From assembly GCA_019359275.1 (NCBI GenBank), contig JAHHHP010000001.1:124001-188000 (forward strand): a stretch of DNA of 64,000 bases, read 5' to 3'. Position 1 is the stretch's first letter. Each line of letters starts with the position of its first letter. Source of the DNA: Myxacorys chilensis ATA2-1-KO14. Lineage in GTDB: Bacteria > Cyanobacteriota > Cyanobacteriia > Leptolyngbyales > Leptolyngbyaceae. This document shows, piece by piece, positions 17,638 to 28,500 of this stretch. The position numbers and the translations under genes were made by a program. A model generated the notes under the pieces. The model saw only the letters and a program-made list of their open reading frames with translations, ran no database searches and was not told where the DNA came from.

Positions 17638-19746
17638 GTGGTTATGAAAAAAAAAGTAGCCGTTACTGTTTCAAGGCACTGGAAAGCTCTGCTGGGTTTC
17701 AATCTTCTAGTGCTCCTTGGGGCGTGCGGCGTAATTTTAACCTCCCCCAAAGTTTGGACTGCCGGTGCTCAGCTAATTCTGCCTTCGTCAAACGGTGGTG
17801 ATCTCGATGCGGATCTAGGCACCCTTGGCTCCTATCGCAACAATGATCCCAGCTTTTCGACACAAGTCAATCCTCTCAAGATTCAGCAAGAGATCTTAAC
17901 CAGTGATGCATTATTAACGCAGGCGTGGGCAAGTGATCCTGAACGTGATCAAGCCACTAAGCCCCGCAATTATGGCGGTTTCTTCAAAGTGACGCCAGTT
18001 GAGCAGACGAGCATTCTGCAACTATCGGTGGCGGGTTCGAGTCCTGAAATTGCGACTCAGCGAACGACTGCACTTTTAAAGGCTTACCAGCAACGGTTGG
18101 ATCAACTACGCAGCGCCAACAATGATGCACGAGGAAAATTCACTCAGAAACAACTGGAGGAAGCGCGACGTAACTTGGCAAAAACCCAAAGCGCGTTGGC
18201 ACAATTTAAGCGATCGACAGGACTAGTCAACAGCGAAGAGCAAACGAAAGGCACTCTCGGAACAATCAATCAGCTTGAAGCGACACAGGCAGAGGCAGCT
18301 GCACAAGCGCGGTCTAGTCAAGAACGCGCGAGGACGCTCTCTGTACGATTGCAGCTATCGCCTGATCAAGCCGTGCAAGCGGTGGGACTTGATCAGAACG
18401 AAGACTACAAATATTTGCGAAATCAATTAGCGCAAGTTGAAGCGACCCTTGCAAAACAAAGATCAACCTTTACCAACAATAATCCTGTTGTGCAAAGAAC
18501 GTTGGACGAACGAGCAAAACTTCGTCAGCAGATTGAGCGGTATGTGGGCCAAGTGTCAGGCGGGCCAGTGAAGGGCGATCCGAGCATTACTAGTGGTGCA
18601 GAAGGACGGGCAGAATTAATTCAGGCATTAGTGTTGGCAGAAAGTGAGGCGCGGGGTCAGCGCCAGCAAGCGGCTCAACTGCAACAACGGATTCAAACTC
18701 TAAAAAATTCTCTGACTGCACTTCCGGCTCAGCAGGCTCGGCTCGGCGAGTTACAGCGTCAGGCAGAGGTGACAGAAGGTGTGTATAAAGGACTAGTAGC
18801 GCAAGTTCAGCAATCTAATTTTGATGCCTTTGGTGCTTATCCCAATGTTCAGGTGCTAAATGCGCCCACCGTGGATGCGAAGCCGTCGAGTCCGAAGCGA
18901 TCGATCGTGGCAATTAACGCCGCTCTTGCTGCGATCATTGGCAGCATTGCCCTGATTCTGTTGCTAGAATCTCGCAATCCGTTGCTCACTCCCAAAGATT
19001 TGCAATCGTTCAAATTCTCGGTTGTGGGTCGAATTCCACGGGACAAACAGTTGAGCGATCGCTTGAACAATCAGTCAGATCGAGGGTTGAGCCAAGACCC
19101 GGATGTTAGCGGGGCATCAGAAGTCGCGTTTCAGCGATTGGCATCGGCCATTAGTCTACAGCCATTGCGCGATCGCCGGATTCTGATTACGAGTGCTGTG
19201 ATGGGCGAAGGCAAGACAACCGTAACCTTACAACTTGCAGAAGCTTTGGCAGATCTCGGATTTCGGGTGCTGATGGTAGATGCTGATTTTCGCAAGGCAG
19301 ACCTGAGCGGACGGTTAGGATGTATGCGGGATTTTGCAACCGACAGGCAGATTGTTCAAGTTGAACCGAATTTAGATTTAGCTCCCACTCAGCCCAAGCT
19401 CGGCAAAAAAGTTGTAGATATTTTGAAGCGGGGTCGGTTTCAGCAGTATTTAGCAGCGGCTGAAGCCAATCATGACTACGATTATGTGTTGATCGATAGT
19501 TCTCCAGCTAGTTCAACCAGTGAAACGGCTTTGATTGCGGCAGTGGTTCCTAATGTGTTATTCACCGTCTATCCTGGCGTGAGCGCTCGTGATGCCGTTA
19601 ACGAAAGCATTGAGCAACTCACACAACACAACGCTACAATCATTGGCTTGGTGATCAATGGAGTGGAAACGCAGTCTAGTTCTTACAACTATCGGTCTAC
19701 TGGTGCTTTGTTCGATCGCGATCGCTCAATTCGACGGGACTCGTGA
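17638..19746 (+). CDS. Wzz/GumC chain-length regulator fused to a CpsD-type tyrosine autokinase (BY-kinase)
   Basis: 702-aa bacterial tyrosine kinase co-polymerase. Residues 1-60 hold a first membrane helix and Wzz N-domain, about 170-390 are coiled coil, and a second helix (IVAINAALAAIIGSIALILL) is near 425. The cytoplasmic ATPase follows: Walker A SAVMGEGKTTVT, A' VLMVDADFR, Walker B YVLIDSSPAS. It controls chain length and export of exopolysaccharide. The usual C-terminal tyrosine cluster is weak (only SSYNYRS). The GTG at 17638 and ATG at 17644 are both possible starts. Its last 89 bp overlap the next gene, and the 9-A run after the start codon is a slippage-prone spot. Confidence 0.9.
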   Translation: MVMKKKVAVTVSRHWKALLGFNLLVLLGACGVILTSPKVWTAGAQLILPSSNGGDLDADLGTLGSYRNNDPSFSTQVNPLKIQQEILTSDALLTQAWASDPERDQATKPRNYGGFFKVTPVEQTSILQLSVAGSSPEIATQRTTALLKAYQQRLDQLRSANNDARGKFTQKQLEEARRNLAKTQSALAQFKRSTGLVNSEEQTKGTLGTINQLEATQAEAAAQARSSQERARTLSVRLQLSPDQAVQAVGLDQNEDYKYLRNQLAQVEATLAKQRSTFTNNNPVVQRTLDERAKLRQQIERYVGQVSGGPVKGDPSITSGAEGRAELIQALVLAESEARGQRQQAAQLQQRIQTLKNSLTALPAQQARLGELQRQAEVTEGVYKGLVAQVQQSNFDAFGAYPNVQVLNAPTVDAKPSSPKRSIVAINAALAAIIGSIALILLLESRNPLLTPKDLQSFKFSVVGRIPRDKQLSDRLNNQSDRGLSQDPDVSGASEVAFQRLASAISLQPLRDRRILITSAVMGEGKTTVTLQLAEALADLGFRVLMVDADFRKADLSGRLGCMRDFATDRQIVQVEPNLDLAPTQPKLGKKVVDILKRGRFQQYLAAAEANHDYDYVLIDSSPASSTSETALIAAVVPNVLFTVYPGVSARDAVNESIEQLTQHNATIIGLVINGVETQSSSYNYRSTGALFDRDRSIRRDS

Positions 19747-21082
19747 TGGTGCAACTACGGCTACGGTAGACTGGAGTGCTGTTGAAGGAAAAGTGCCGCG
19801 ATCGGCCTTTGGGTTGAATGCGTTTCAAGGCTTTCGGACGCAAAATCAAGCCTATCGCAAAAATCTGGCGTTCATCAATCCGGGGCTGATTCGCTTTCAC
19901 AATGGTGGTGCGATGCAGGATTCGAGTACCCCGGACGGTTTGATCGATAGCGATCGCAAAACCTGGGATGCCCGTAAGGTAAAAAGTGCGTTGGCGGCTT
20001 CCTTCTCTACTTTCGGTAAGCAGCAACCCCAGCGCATGATCAACATTCCGACTTGGGCAGATTGGATGGACGCCGATCAAGATGGCTTTCTAGACGCCAA
20101 TCAGTTTGATCGCTTTGCTCAACTGTGTGCTGACTTGGTTCGTTTGGTGAATCGAGAGTCACGTTTTGGCGTGAAGTATTGGGAGATCACCAACGAGAAA
20201 GACAATACCTATTTTTCTCAGTTTCGGAATGGGGGGGGATGGGGCAGCTTGAAAGATGATGCAAAGCCCGATCGCTTGAATGAACTTATTGCAATTTATA
20301 CTAAAGCCGCGATCGCGATGAAAAAAGTCGATCCGACCATTCAGGTTGGCGCACCTGCGATCGAGCGGTCAGATTTGCAGCCGTTTTATATTCCCTTCAT
20401 TAAAGGAACTGCTAATCATCTCGACTTTTTTACCTATCACTTCTATGCGACAGGAAGCGCTTCAACACCCGACTCAGAAATTTACGAAGCCACGCAATCG
20501 ATCGCGTCACGAACCGAAACGATGGTTCAAGCGGTAAAGACTGCAATTCCAAATCGATCCGTTCCAGTCATATTAGGAGAGTACAACATCAGTTGGACTT
20601 GGGAAACGCGTGATCCACGCATGACCAATCATAAAGGTGTTGTCTTCGATGCGCTCTCCATGATCCGAGCGCTTTCTAAAGGTGCGACAGCAACCCTTGC
20701 TTGGAACGAGAAAGATGGAGTGTACGGCAAGACAGATGATCAAAATAGTTTGCGCTTAAGTGGTCGGTTTTTTCAGTTAATCAATCGGTTTTTAATTGGA
20801 GATCGGGTTCGGAGTGTAACTAACAATGAGAAAGATATCACTACGTTTGCAGTGAAGAATCAAACATTGCATCACAGGTCTTACTTAATTGTGAATCACT
20901 CCTCAAGATCACAACCAATCAAAACGAATTTTGGTAGCTATAGACCAAGGCGATTGAGTGTTGAACAGTATGAGTTGTCTGCTTCTGGTTATGCCAAGAA
21001 AGCAATTCGCTGGAATGCCGTTCAGAAGGGAATTGTAGTGCCGGATAACTCGGTCACTTTGCTAGTCTTTGCTGATCCTTGA
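19658..21082 (+). CDS. secreted GH39-like glycoside hydrolase
   Basis: 474-aa protein with a clear Sec signal peptide (MEWKRS, hydrophobic LVLTTIGLLVLCSIAIA, cleavage after AIA near residue 23) and a clan GH-A barrel. The acid/base is in KYWEITNEKDN and the nucleophile in PVILGEYNISW, with HLDFFTYHFYATG between them, as in GH39/GH5-like enzymes. It probably trims or releases the exopolysaccharide outside the cytoplasm. The start codon lies 89 bp inside the kinase gene in another frame, so the whole signal peptide is encoded in the overlap. A calcium-type DADQDGFLD loop lies near residue 137, and a run of eight G at 20231-20238 encodes part of NGGGWG. Confidence 0.82.
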   Translation: MEWKRSLVLTTIGLLVLCSIAIAQFDGTRDGATTATVDWSAVEGKVPRSAFGLNAFQGFRTQNQAYRKNLAFINPGLIRFHNGGAMQDSSTPDGLIDSDRKTWDARKVKSALAASFSTFGKQQPQRMINIPTWADWMDADQDGFLDANQFDRFAQLCADLVRLVNRESRFGVKYWEITNEKDNTYFSQFRNGGGWGSLKDDAKPDRLNELIAIYTKAAIAMKKVDPTIQVGAPAIERSDLQPFYIPFIKGTANHLDFFTYHFYATGSASTPDSEIYEATQSIASRTETMVQAVKTAIPNRSVPVILGEYNISWTWETRDPRMTNHKGVVFDALSMIRALSKGATATLAWNEKDGVYGKTDDQNSLRLSGRFFQLINRFLIGDRVRSVTNNEKDITTFAVKNQTLHHRSYLIVNHSSRSQPIKTNFGSYRPRRLSVEQYELSASGYAKKAIRWNAVQKGIVVPDNSVTLLVFADP

Positions 21083-21088
21083 ACCAAG

Positions 21089-21116
21089 AGCGGTTTGCAA
21101 ATTTTGGCAAACCGCT
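21089..21116. terminator. bidirectional hairpin between convergent operons
   Basis: AGCGGTTTGC (21089-21098) pairs perfectly with GCAAACCGCT (21107-21116) around an 8-base loop. It sits 6 bp after the stop of the secreted glycosidase and 28 bp after the stop of the last NRPS gene, which converge here. There is no long T-tract, as is common in cyanobacteria. It probably ends both the polysaccharide and the siderophore transcripts. Confidence 0.75.
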
Positions 21117-21144
21117 TCGAGATCCTTTGCGGAAGCCGCGATCG

Positions 21145-24100
21145 CTACGTCAACGAATTACAGGATTCTGTGGGCGCTTCGAGTAGTCCTTGGGTGATGA
21201 GGTATGAGAAGTAAGGATGCACTAAGACGGCATCAACAGACGGGCAACTCAAGGATGCTAGCGCTAGACTATCCAAGGTGTTTTGGCAGTCAAACTGTAA
21301 CGATATATCAGCATTTGATTCTTGTTCTGATTGTGCCAGAAACGGTACGAGAGGATGCAGCGCATGATTTGGATCTTGTCCAGCAACTTCACACAATTGC
21401 TTACGCCATTGTTCATCAGGTATTTCTTGCAGGGGGTAGCCTAGCGATCGTACCCATCCAATCACCTCGCTCCAAGATGCAGGATTTGGGTTAACAAGAT
21501 GAAAAGTTTTACCCAAGGCTGTTTCCTGTTGAGATAGCTGCACGATCGCTTTGCTAGCAAAATCAGCGGGAATTAAGTTGACTGAAACATCACGTTGCGG
21601 AACGCTGCCTAGTTGAATGCAACCTTTGATCATTCTAAAGGTGTTGTCACTAGTGCTGCCAATACCAGTTCTGCTATCCCAGGCAATGCGGCCAGGACGG
21701 TAAATGCAGATTGGTAAGCCGCGATCGCGTGCTGCTAGAACTAACTGTTCCGCAACCCATTTGCTTTGAGCGTAACCTGTCTCGATGACCTCATTGGGAT
21801 TTAGAAAATCCGACTCGTACATCACCCGCACTCCTGTCCCTTGCTTCGGAGAAACTGCGTTGGTTGTGGAGATAAAATGCACAGGCTTAACTTTCACTTG
21901 ACTTGCTAATCTCAATACCTCCTGAGTTCCTAATACATTGGTGGGTTTGAGAGCAGCATAAGGATAGGTAAAGTTGACCAGTGCTCCATTGTGGTAAATC
22001 ACATCGATCTGACTCGCCAACTCCTGAAACTGAAGTTCAGAAAGCCCTAAGAGAGGTTGAGCGAGTTCACCAACAACAGGAATGATGCGAGAACCAAACG
22101 ATTCCTGCCAAAGTAAATAGGTTTCTAGGTTCTTTCGGAGCTTCTTTTGAGCAGATTCAACGTTCGTGGAACGAATGAGACAATAAACATCGGCTGAAGT
22201 TTGTTCTAGCAGTTCGCAGAGCAAAAAGGCACCTAAGAAGCCAGTTGCCCCGGTTAGGAGAATTCGAGTGGGTTCTGTTGTCGCCCAAGTGAATGGAGTG
22301 GCTGGACGAATGGCAGGGTCTAGTGTTGCTTCTGCAACGAGATCGATTTTAGGAGCGATCGCATCTCCGTTTTCTCCTAAACGGCTATACTCAATCTGCG
22401 TCGCTAGTCCTGCTACAGTGGGCGTGACAAACAAACGACTCAGGGGGAGATCGACTTGAAACGTCTCTCGAACACGGACTAAGAGTTGGGTCATTAACAG
22501 CGAATGTCCACCCAACTCGAAAAAGCTGTCGTGAATGCCAATACGACTCACCTTTAACAGATCTGCCCAAATACCTGCCAGAACTGCTTCAACAGGTGTT
22601 CGAGGAGCCACAAAAGTTGCTGAACTGCTCTGTTCCTGTTCGGGTGCGGGTAAGGCTTGACGATCGACCTTGCCGTTTTGAGTCAAGGGCAGAGCCTTCA
22701 GAAACACAAAGGCAGAAGGCACCATATACTCTGGCAATTTCTGCTGCATAAAATGGCGTAATTCTGTAGTGCTAGAAGAGCAGCCTGGTTGAGACACGAT
22801 GTACGCAACCAGACGTTTGTTTGAAGCTGAATCCTGATATTGAGTTACCACAACTTGCTTGATTTCAACAAATTGCTGCAACACTGTCTCAATCTCTTCT
22901 AGCTCGACCCGATAGCCTCTGATCTTCACTTGATTGTCTGCGCGACCGAGAAATTCGATCGTTCCACCTGGGAGGTAGCGAGCAAAGTCTCCAGTTTTAT
23001 ATAAGCGTGCCCCTGATTGAGAGTTAAATGGATTAGGAATAAACTTTTCCTGCGTGAGGTCAGGACGATCGAGATATCCCCGCGCTAGCGAGTCTCCTCC
23101 GATGTATAGTTCACCTTTCACGCCGATCGGGGCAGGTTGTTGGTGTGAATTGAGGAGATAAATTTGAGTATTGGCAATTGCTCGCCCTAGAGGAACGATC
23201 GTAGATTCAGGTTCATTCTTACCTTGAGGTACAGCATAAGTCAGGACGCCCACGGTTGCTTCAGTCGGTCCATAGTGGTTCAAAATTCGACAGTTAGGTG
23301 CGTAGTTTTGAATCGTTTTGATCAAGTCCCAACTAGCAGCTTCGCCCCCTAAAACAAGACACTGACGGGGCAGAATTGCTGCTGTTTGAGCAGAGGTCAA
23401 CAAGGCTTGCAAATGAGAGGGAACAATTTTGAGACAGTCAATTGGATGGCGTTGACAGTAGTCAGCTAAGGCTTGGGGGTCAGAGACACGATCGCTCGAT
23501 ACTACATGCAAACATCCTCCTGTACACAGCGCCGGAAAGATAGCTGTGTTGCCTAAATCAGCCGATAGGGTGGAGACAGTGGCAAAGTGCGCGCCTGCTA
23601 GCAAGGACAGACGCTCAAAAGTCCCGTAGAGGTAGTTGAGTAAATTTCGATGCTCAACTGCAACACCTTTAGGCTGACCCGTGGAACCAGAGGTGTAAAT
23701 TACATAAATTAGGCTCTCAGGAGTAGCGCTGTTGGAAGGATTGGAGGTGCTATGTTGAGCAATCTTATTCTGGTCTTGATCTAAGCAAATAACCTGGAGA
23801 GTGGAGTCTAGAACAGATTGAACTGACTCAAGCAATCTTTCTTGAGTTAGCAGTACGATCGGTCGAGCATCCTGCACTCTGCTAGCCAAAGCTTCAAGCG
23901 GCAAAGCAGGATCCAGTGGTAGGTAAGCAGCTCCTGACTTGAGAATGCCGAACAGACTGATAATTGCATCCAACGATCGCTCAAGATAAATGCCCACTAA
24001 TTCATCAGGTTTAACGCCCAAGGTTTGTAAATAATGAGCAAGTTGGTTTGCACGAGCATTCAGTTCTGCGTAGGTTAGTTGCTGATCTTCAAACACTAGC

Positions 24101-25524
24101 GCAACTTGATCAGGGGTGCGTTCTACCTGCGTCTCAAACAACTGATGAATGCATTGGTCTTTGGGATAATCAGCCTGAGTTTGGTTAAATTCGACCAATA
24201 ATTGATGACGGGCGCGATCGCTGAGAATTTCTAGCCGATTAATGGATGTTTCAGGAGAAGCGATCGCGCTAGCTACTAATGTTTGAAAATGTTCAACCAA
24301 GCGATGAACAGCTTCTGCATCAAACAGGTTTACATCATAGTCAACAGTAACGATTATTGTTTCTTCACGTTGAATGCAGGAGAGTTTAAGTTGGAAGCGA
24401 TCAATGCAGGCAAATTGTTTATCAAGCTTAAAGGAAACCTCACCTGCTGAAAATCGAGTTGTCTGTTGCTGAAAGTCAAACCCAAATGGCAATTGCGCTG
24501 AGTGAGTATCTTCTGTCCAGTCATCCCAGGTGAAGTACTCCTGCCATTGCTCGGCTTCCTGGGTAGAGGCATGAGTTTGTTGCAACAGTTCCTGGAACGA
24601 GAGATTTTCTGTCAAAGAACAAGATAGCGGCAGATATTGGGCTAGTAGCCCGATCGTCGTTTCTAACTCCTCATATTTGCGCCCATTCATGGCAACACCC
24701 ACTGTCAAATCTGACTGTCCCACAAAGCGTGACAGTAGAATTTGCCAACATGCCAACAAGACGCTAGAAGGCGTAGTATCCATTGATTGGGCAAGAGCTG
24801 AAATCTTAGCAACAATTTCAGGCTGAATCTGCCACTCTACAGAGTCGATCGCAAAACTTGACGAGTTTGCTTGCGACTTTTTCTCAAACGGCAACGTTAA
24901 CGCTGTCGAAGAGGAAACTTTACGCTTCTGCCAATAGCTCTGCCCCTCCGTATCCTCTTCCAAGAGTTCGTTTTGCCATTCAGCAAACTGAATATACTGC
25001 ATCACTTCATCCTGCGGTTTTGTTCCTTGCAGACACGCCTTGTAAGACTGACACAATGCCTCAACGAGCCGTGAAATGCTCCAGTTGTCAGCACAGAGCG
25101 CTGGTAGGCTCAGGAGTAAAATGTGCTGCTGCTGAGATAAGACAAGAAGCGAACCACGCAGTAGCGAATGTTGCCAATTGAACGGGATAAGTTGCTCTTG
25201 TTGAAACAAAATCTCGATTTGCTGGGCTTGTTGCTCCACATCGTAGTCCTGCAAATCGATTTCTCGCCAGTCAAACGTACTAGATTCTGCAATCACTTGA
25301 AGCGGCGTTTTGATGCCTGCGGGACGCTGAAACGTGGTACGAAGAATGTCATGACGATCGCAGACCTGCACCAACGCCGCCTTTAACGTCTCAATCTGAA
25401 GCAAACCTTCTAGCCGAACTGCACACTGCACTCGATAAGTAGGGTTATCTTGCTGCAATCCCCAAAGCCGCTTCTGCTGAGGAGATAGGCGAAAACCGTT
25501 AATCACTCTTTCTTGAACTTGCAT
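21145..25524 (-). CDS. terminal NRPS: interface-like C*-A(Asp)-PCP-thioester reductase
   Basis: 1459-aa last protein of the assembly line. Residues 10-440 are a condensation-like domain in which HHxxxDG is replaced by LPALCADNW (about 143), so ordinary condensation is unlikely; I read it as an 'interface' domain. The A domain (about 458-960, YTSGSTG at 611) gives the hand-read code D-L-T-K-V-G-H-V-G, the aspartate pattern. PCP is ELGGHSL at about 1005. The C-terminus (about 1090 on) is an NAD(P)H reductase: GATGFLG, Tyr-Lys in GYAQSKW. It would release the peptide as an aldehyde or alcohol instead of by a thioesterase. A GTG at 25542 is possible, but AGAGG precedes the ATG at 25524. Confidence 0.92.
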   Translation of the reverse strand: MQVQERVINGFRLSPQQKRLWGLQQDNPTYRVQCAVRLEGLLQIETLKAALVQVCDRHDILRTTFQRPAGIKTPLQVIAESSTFDWREIDLQDYDVEQQAQQIEILFQQEQLIPFNWQHSLLRGSLLVLSQQQHILLLSLPALCADNWSISRLVEALCQSYKACLQGTKPQDEVMQYIQFAEWQNELLEEDTEGQSYWQKRKVSSSTALTLPFEKKSQANSSSFAIDSVEWQIQPEIVAKISALAQSMDTTPSSVLLACWQILLSRFVGQSDLTVGVAMNGRKYEELETTIGLLAQYLPLSCSLTENLSFQELLQQTHASTQEAEQWQEYFTWDDWTEDTHSAQLPFGFDFQQQTTRFSAGEVSFKLDKQFACIDRFQLKLSCIQREETIIVTVDYDVNLFDAEAVHRLVEHFQTLVASAIASPETSINRLEILSDRARHQLLVEFNQTQADYPKDQCIHQLFETQVERTPDQVALVFEDQQLTYAELNARANQLAHYLQTLGVKPDELVGIYLERSLDAIISLFGILKSGAAYLPLDPALPLEALASRVQDARPIVLLTQERLLESVQSVLDSTLQVICLDQDQNKIAQHSTSNPSNSATPESLIYVIYTSGSTGQPKGVAVEHRNLLNYLYGTFERLSLLAGAHFATVSTLSADLGNTAIFPALCTGGCLHVVSSDRVSDPQALADYCQRHPIDCLKIVPSHLQALLTSAQTAAILPRQCLVLGGEAASWDLIKTIQNYAPNCRILNHYGPTEATVGVLTYAVPQGKNEPESTIVPLGRAIANTQIYLLNSHQQPAPIGVKGELYIGGDSLARGYLDRPDLTQEKFIPNPFNSQSGARLYKTGDFARYLPGGTIEFLGRADNQVKIRGYRVELEEIETVLQQFVEIKQVVVTQYQDSASNKRLVAYIVSQPGCSSSTTELRHFMQQKLPEYMVPSAFVFLKALPLTQNGKVDRQALPAPEQEQSSSATFVAPRTPVEAVLAGIWADLLKVSRIGIHDSFFELGGHSLLMTQLLVRVRETFQVDLPLSRLFVTPTVAGLATQIEYSRLGENGDAIAPKIDLVAEATLDPAIRPATPFTWATTEPTRILLTGATGFLGAFLLCELLEQTSADVYCLIRSTNVESAQKKLRKNLETYLLWQESFGSRIIPVVGELAQPLLGLSELQFQELASQIDVIYHNGALVNFTYPYAALKPTNVLGTQEVLRLASQVKVKPVHFISTTNAVSPKQGTGVRVMYESDFLNPNEVIETGYAQSKWVAEQLVLAARDRGLPICIYRPGRIAWDSRTGIGSTSDNTFRMIKGCIQLGSVPQRDVSVNLIPADFASKAIVQLSQQETALGKTFHLVNPNPASWSEVIGWVRSLGYPLQEIPDEQWRKQLCEVAGQDPNHALHPLVPFLAQSEQESNADISLQFDCQNTLDSLALASLSCPSVDAVLVHPYFSYLITQGLLEAPTESCNSLT

Positions 25525-25538
25525 GATGTTAACCTCTC

Positions 25539-28500
25539 TCACACTGCGGTTTTGGATAAGGCGATCGATGGATTACTGATGAGTTCTCCCATTGCTACTA
25601 CAATCTTGCGCGCTCCTACATAAGGATTGCGCCCGTGGGCAGTCAGCATGTTGTCTAGCATCAACACATCGCCTGCTTGCCAGGGAAATGCGATCGCAGC
25701 TTGTTGATACAGCGCACTAATTTCTTCAATCACTGAGTCTTCAATCGGAGTACCATCGCCGTAATACGTATGGCGAGGCAAATTTGTTTCTCCAAATAAC
25801 GCCATCAGAGAATCACGGACCGAGCGATCGAGATAAGCAATGTGATGCAACTGAATTTGGTTGAAGAACACCCAGTCTCCAGTTTTAGGATGTTGAGCGA
25901 TCGCTTGCCGCACCTCGCGGGTTCTTAAACCATTATCTGTCCATTCAAACTCAATACTATGCTGACGGCAGTACTGCTCAACAACAGCATGATCGGTTGT
26001 GTGAAAGAAATCTTGCCAACTCACATCTAGCCCATCGGTGTAGTTGCGGACATACATGAGTTGTTTTTGGGCAAATTTTTCTCTCAACTTTGGATTGAGC
26101 AATTGGTAGAGTTTACGGCAATCGACGATCGGGGTTTCTCCGCCTTGCTGGGCAGGCTGAACACAGAAAAACCAGATTTTGAGGGGATAACGATGCATGT
26201 GAGAGCTTTCGTTATGAAACAAAATCGCTTTGTCAGCAGGATACGGCGTAGAGCCATAGACTTTGCCGCCCACACCTTCGCGAGGAAGATCGCCATATTC
26301 ACCAAACAATTCTGGACAAATCGCTTGAGCAAAGTTCTCAAAGTCTTGTACGCGATGGGTGTTGAAACCTCGGAACAACAGTCCCCCGTGTTTGAATAAC
26401 TGAGTTTCAATCCAGGCTCGGTTAGATTTTGCCCAGTCCACCAAATCAAGCTCCTCAACATTGGGTTGAACGAGATTGGGTTGAACGAGAAGCGGCAAGG
26501 ATTCTCCGGGCTGTAGCTCTCCAGTTTTGACAAATTCGGTTGTCGGTAGGCTCACTGCTTTGGGTTTGACAAACTTGAATTTTTGCCGATTTGCTGCTTC
26601 CCGTTGTTTTTGTTCAGTCATTTTTGCAATTTTTTCAGTTTCAGTCAGCATCTCTAACGTGTTGAGACGGGCATCAGGTTGAGCCACAATGCTATTTAGA
26701 AGAGTTTCAAAGTGTTTAGAAAACTGAGTGAGAGAGGCGCGATTGGCTTTGCCAAGCTCCGAAGGATCGCAAAACTCTGGATTGTATTTCCAAGTGCCGA
26801 CCAATCCCTCACTAGTTTCGACCATAAACAGGACGAGATCAAATTTGGAGGCATGATTTTCAGCTTCTAGCGGAGTTAAGGTCAGCCTTGGCAACTCCAG
26901 AGCGGGCATGGGCGCATTCTGTAGAACAAACAACACCTGAAACAGAGGCGTTTGGTTGAGGTGACGCTCTGGTTGCAAATGCTCAACAAGTTTGCTGAAG
27001 GGTAAATCTTGATGAGCATAAGCTCCTAAAGCAACCTCTCGCACCCGATCTAACAACTCCCTGAAGCTGGGATTGCCCTGCAAACTAGTTCGCATGACCA
27101 AAATGTTGATGAAAAATCCAATCAACGCTTCTGTTTCTGCTCGATTACGATTGGCAACATCGGTTCCCACTACAACATCTTCCTGCTCGGTATGACGATA
27201 AAGCAGAGTTTTGAGGGCTGCCAGTAGCGTCATGAACAAAGTTGTGCCTGTTTCGCGGCTCAATCGATTCAGGGCATCAGAAAGGGTTGAGGACAGAGCA
27301 AATGAGTGAGTTTCGCTTTGGCTGGTTGAACAAACGGATTGACTAGATTGTGCAGCCTGAAGCCGTAAGACTGGAAGTTTACCACCTAACTGTTGTTGCC
27401 AGTAGTTCAACTGCTGCTCTAACACTTCGCCTTGTAACCGCTGTCGCTGCCAAACAGCGAAGTCTGCATACTGGATTGGCAATTCGGGCAGGGCGATCGG
27501 CGTGTCTGTGCAATAGGCAGAGTACAACGTCATTAATTCTCGAATTAATACCCCGATTGACCAACGATCGGAGATGATGTGATGCATCGTAAACAGCACG
27601 ACATGCTCGGTTTCACTAAGTTGGAGCAAGGTGACACGCAGCAAGGGAGCTTGAGCGAGATCAAACGAAGTCTGAGCCTCTTGAATTGCTAACTGTTGAA
27701 TGCGCTGCTCTTGCTCAGTCCCTTCCAGGTTTTGCAAATCTACAATGGGCAGTTGTAACGACACTGTTTCTGCGATCGCTTGAATCGGTTGTCCGGCTCG
27801 CATGACAAAACTGGTTCGTAGGACTGCATGCCGTTGCACGATCGTATTAAGGCTTTGCTCTAGCGCCGCTACATTTAGAACGCCTTGTAGCCGCACTGCT
27901 GCGGGAATGTTATAAGCTGGATCGCCGGGTTTGAGTTGATCTAAAAACCACAGCCGTTCTTGGGCAAACGAGAGCGGCAAATCTGCTTGCTGTGAAACTC
28001 GCTCGATTGGCATTTCTGAGCTTTGTGCACTACCAGAGAGGGCGTTAGCTAAGTCTGCGATCGTCGGTGCCTCAAACAAACGACGAAGCGGTAACTCCAC
28101 TTGAAAGGTTGTTCGCAGACGAGAAACAACTTGCGTTGCCAACAGAGAATGCCCGCCCAATTCAAAGAAGTTGGCGTGAACTGAGGGATGTTGGGGCAGG
28201 TTGAGCACTTCTCTCCAAATGTTGGCGATCGTTGCCTCAATAGCAGTGCGAGAAGCAACAAAATTGTTTTCTAGCTCAGTACTAATATCGGGCGCAGGCA
28301 GAGCGCGTCGATCGAGCTTGCCGTTTGCGTTAAGGGGAAGCACGTCTAGAAGCACGAACGCAGCAGGCACCATATAATCTGGCAACTTCGCCTTTAGAAA
28401 GCAACGTAGATTTGGAATCAGAGATGACGCTTGGCAGCCAACTGCTGAAGCTAGAACTACGTAAGCCACGAGACGCTGATCACCCGGATTATCCTCTCGT

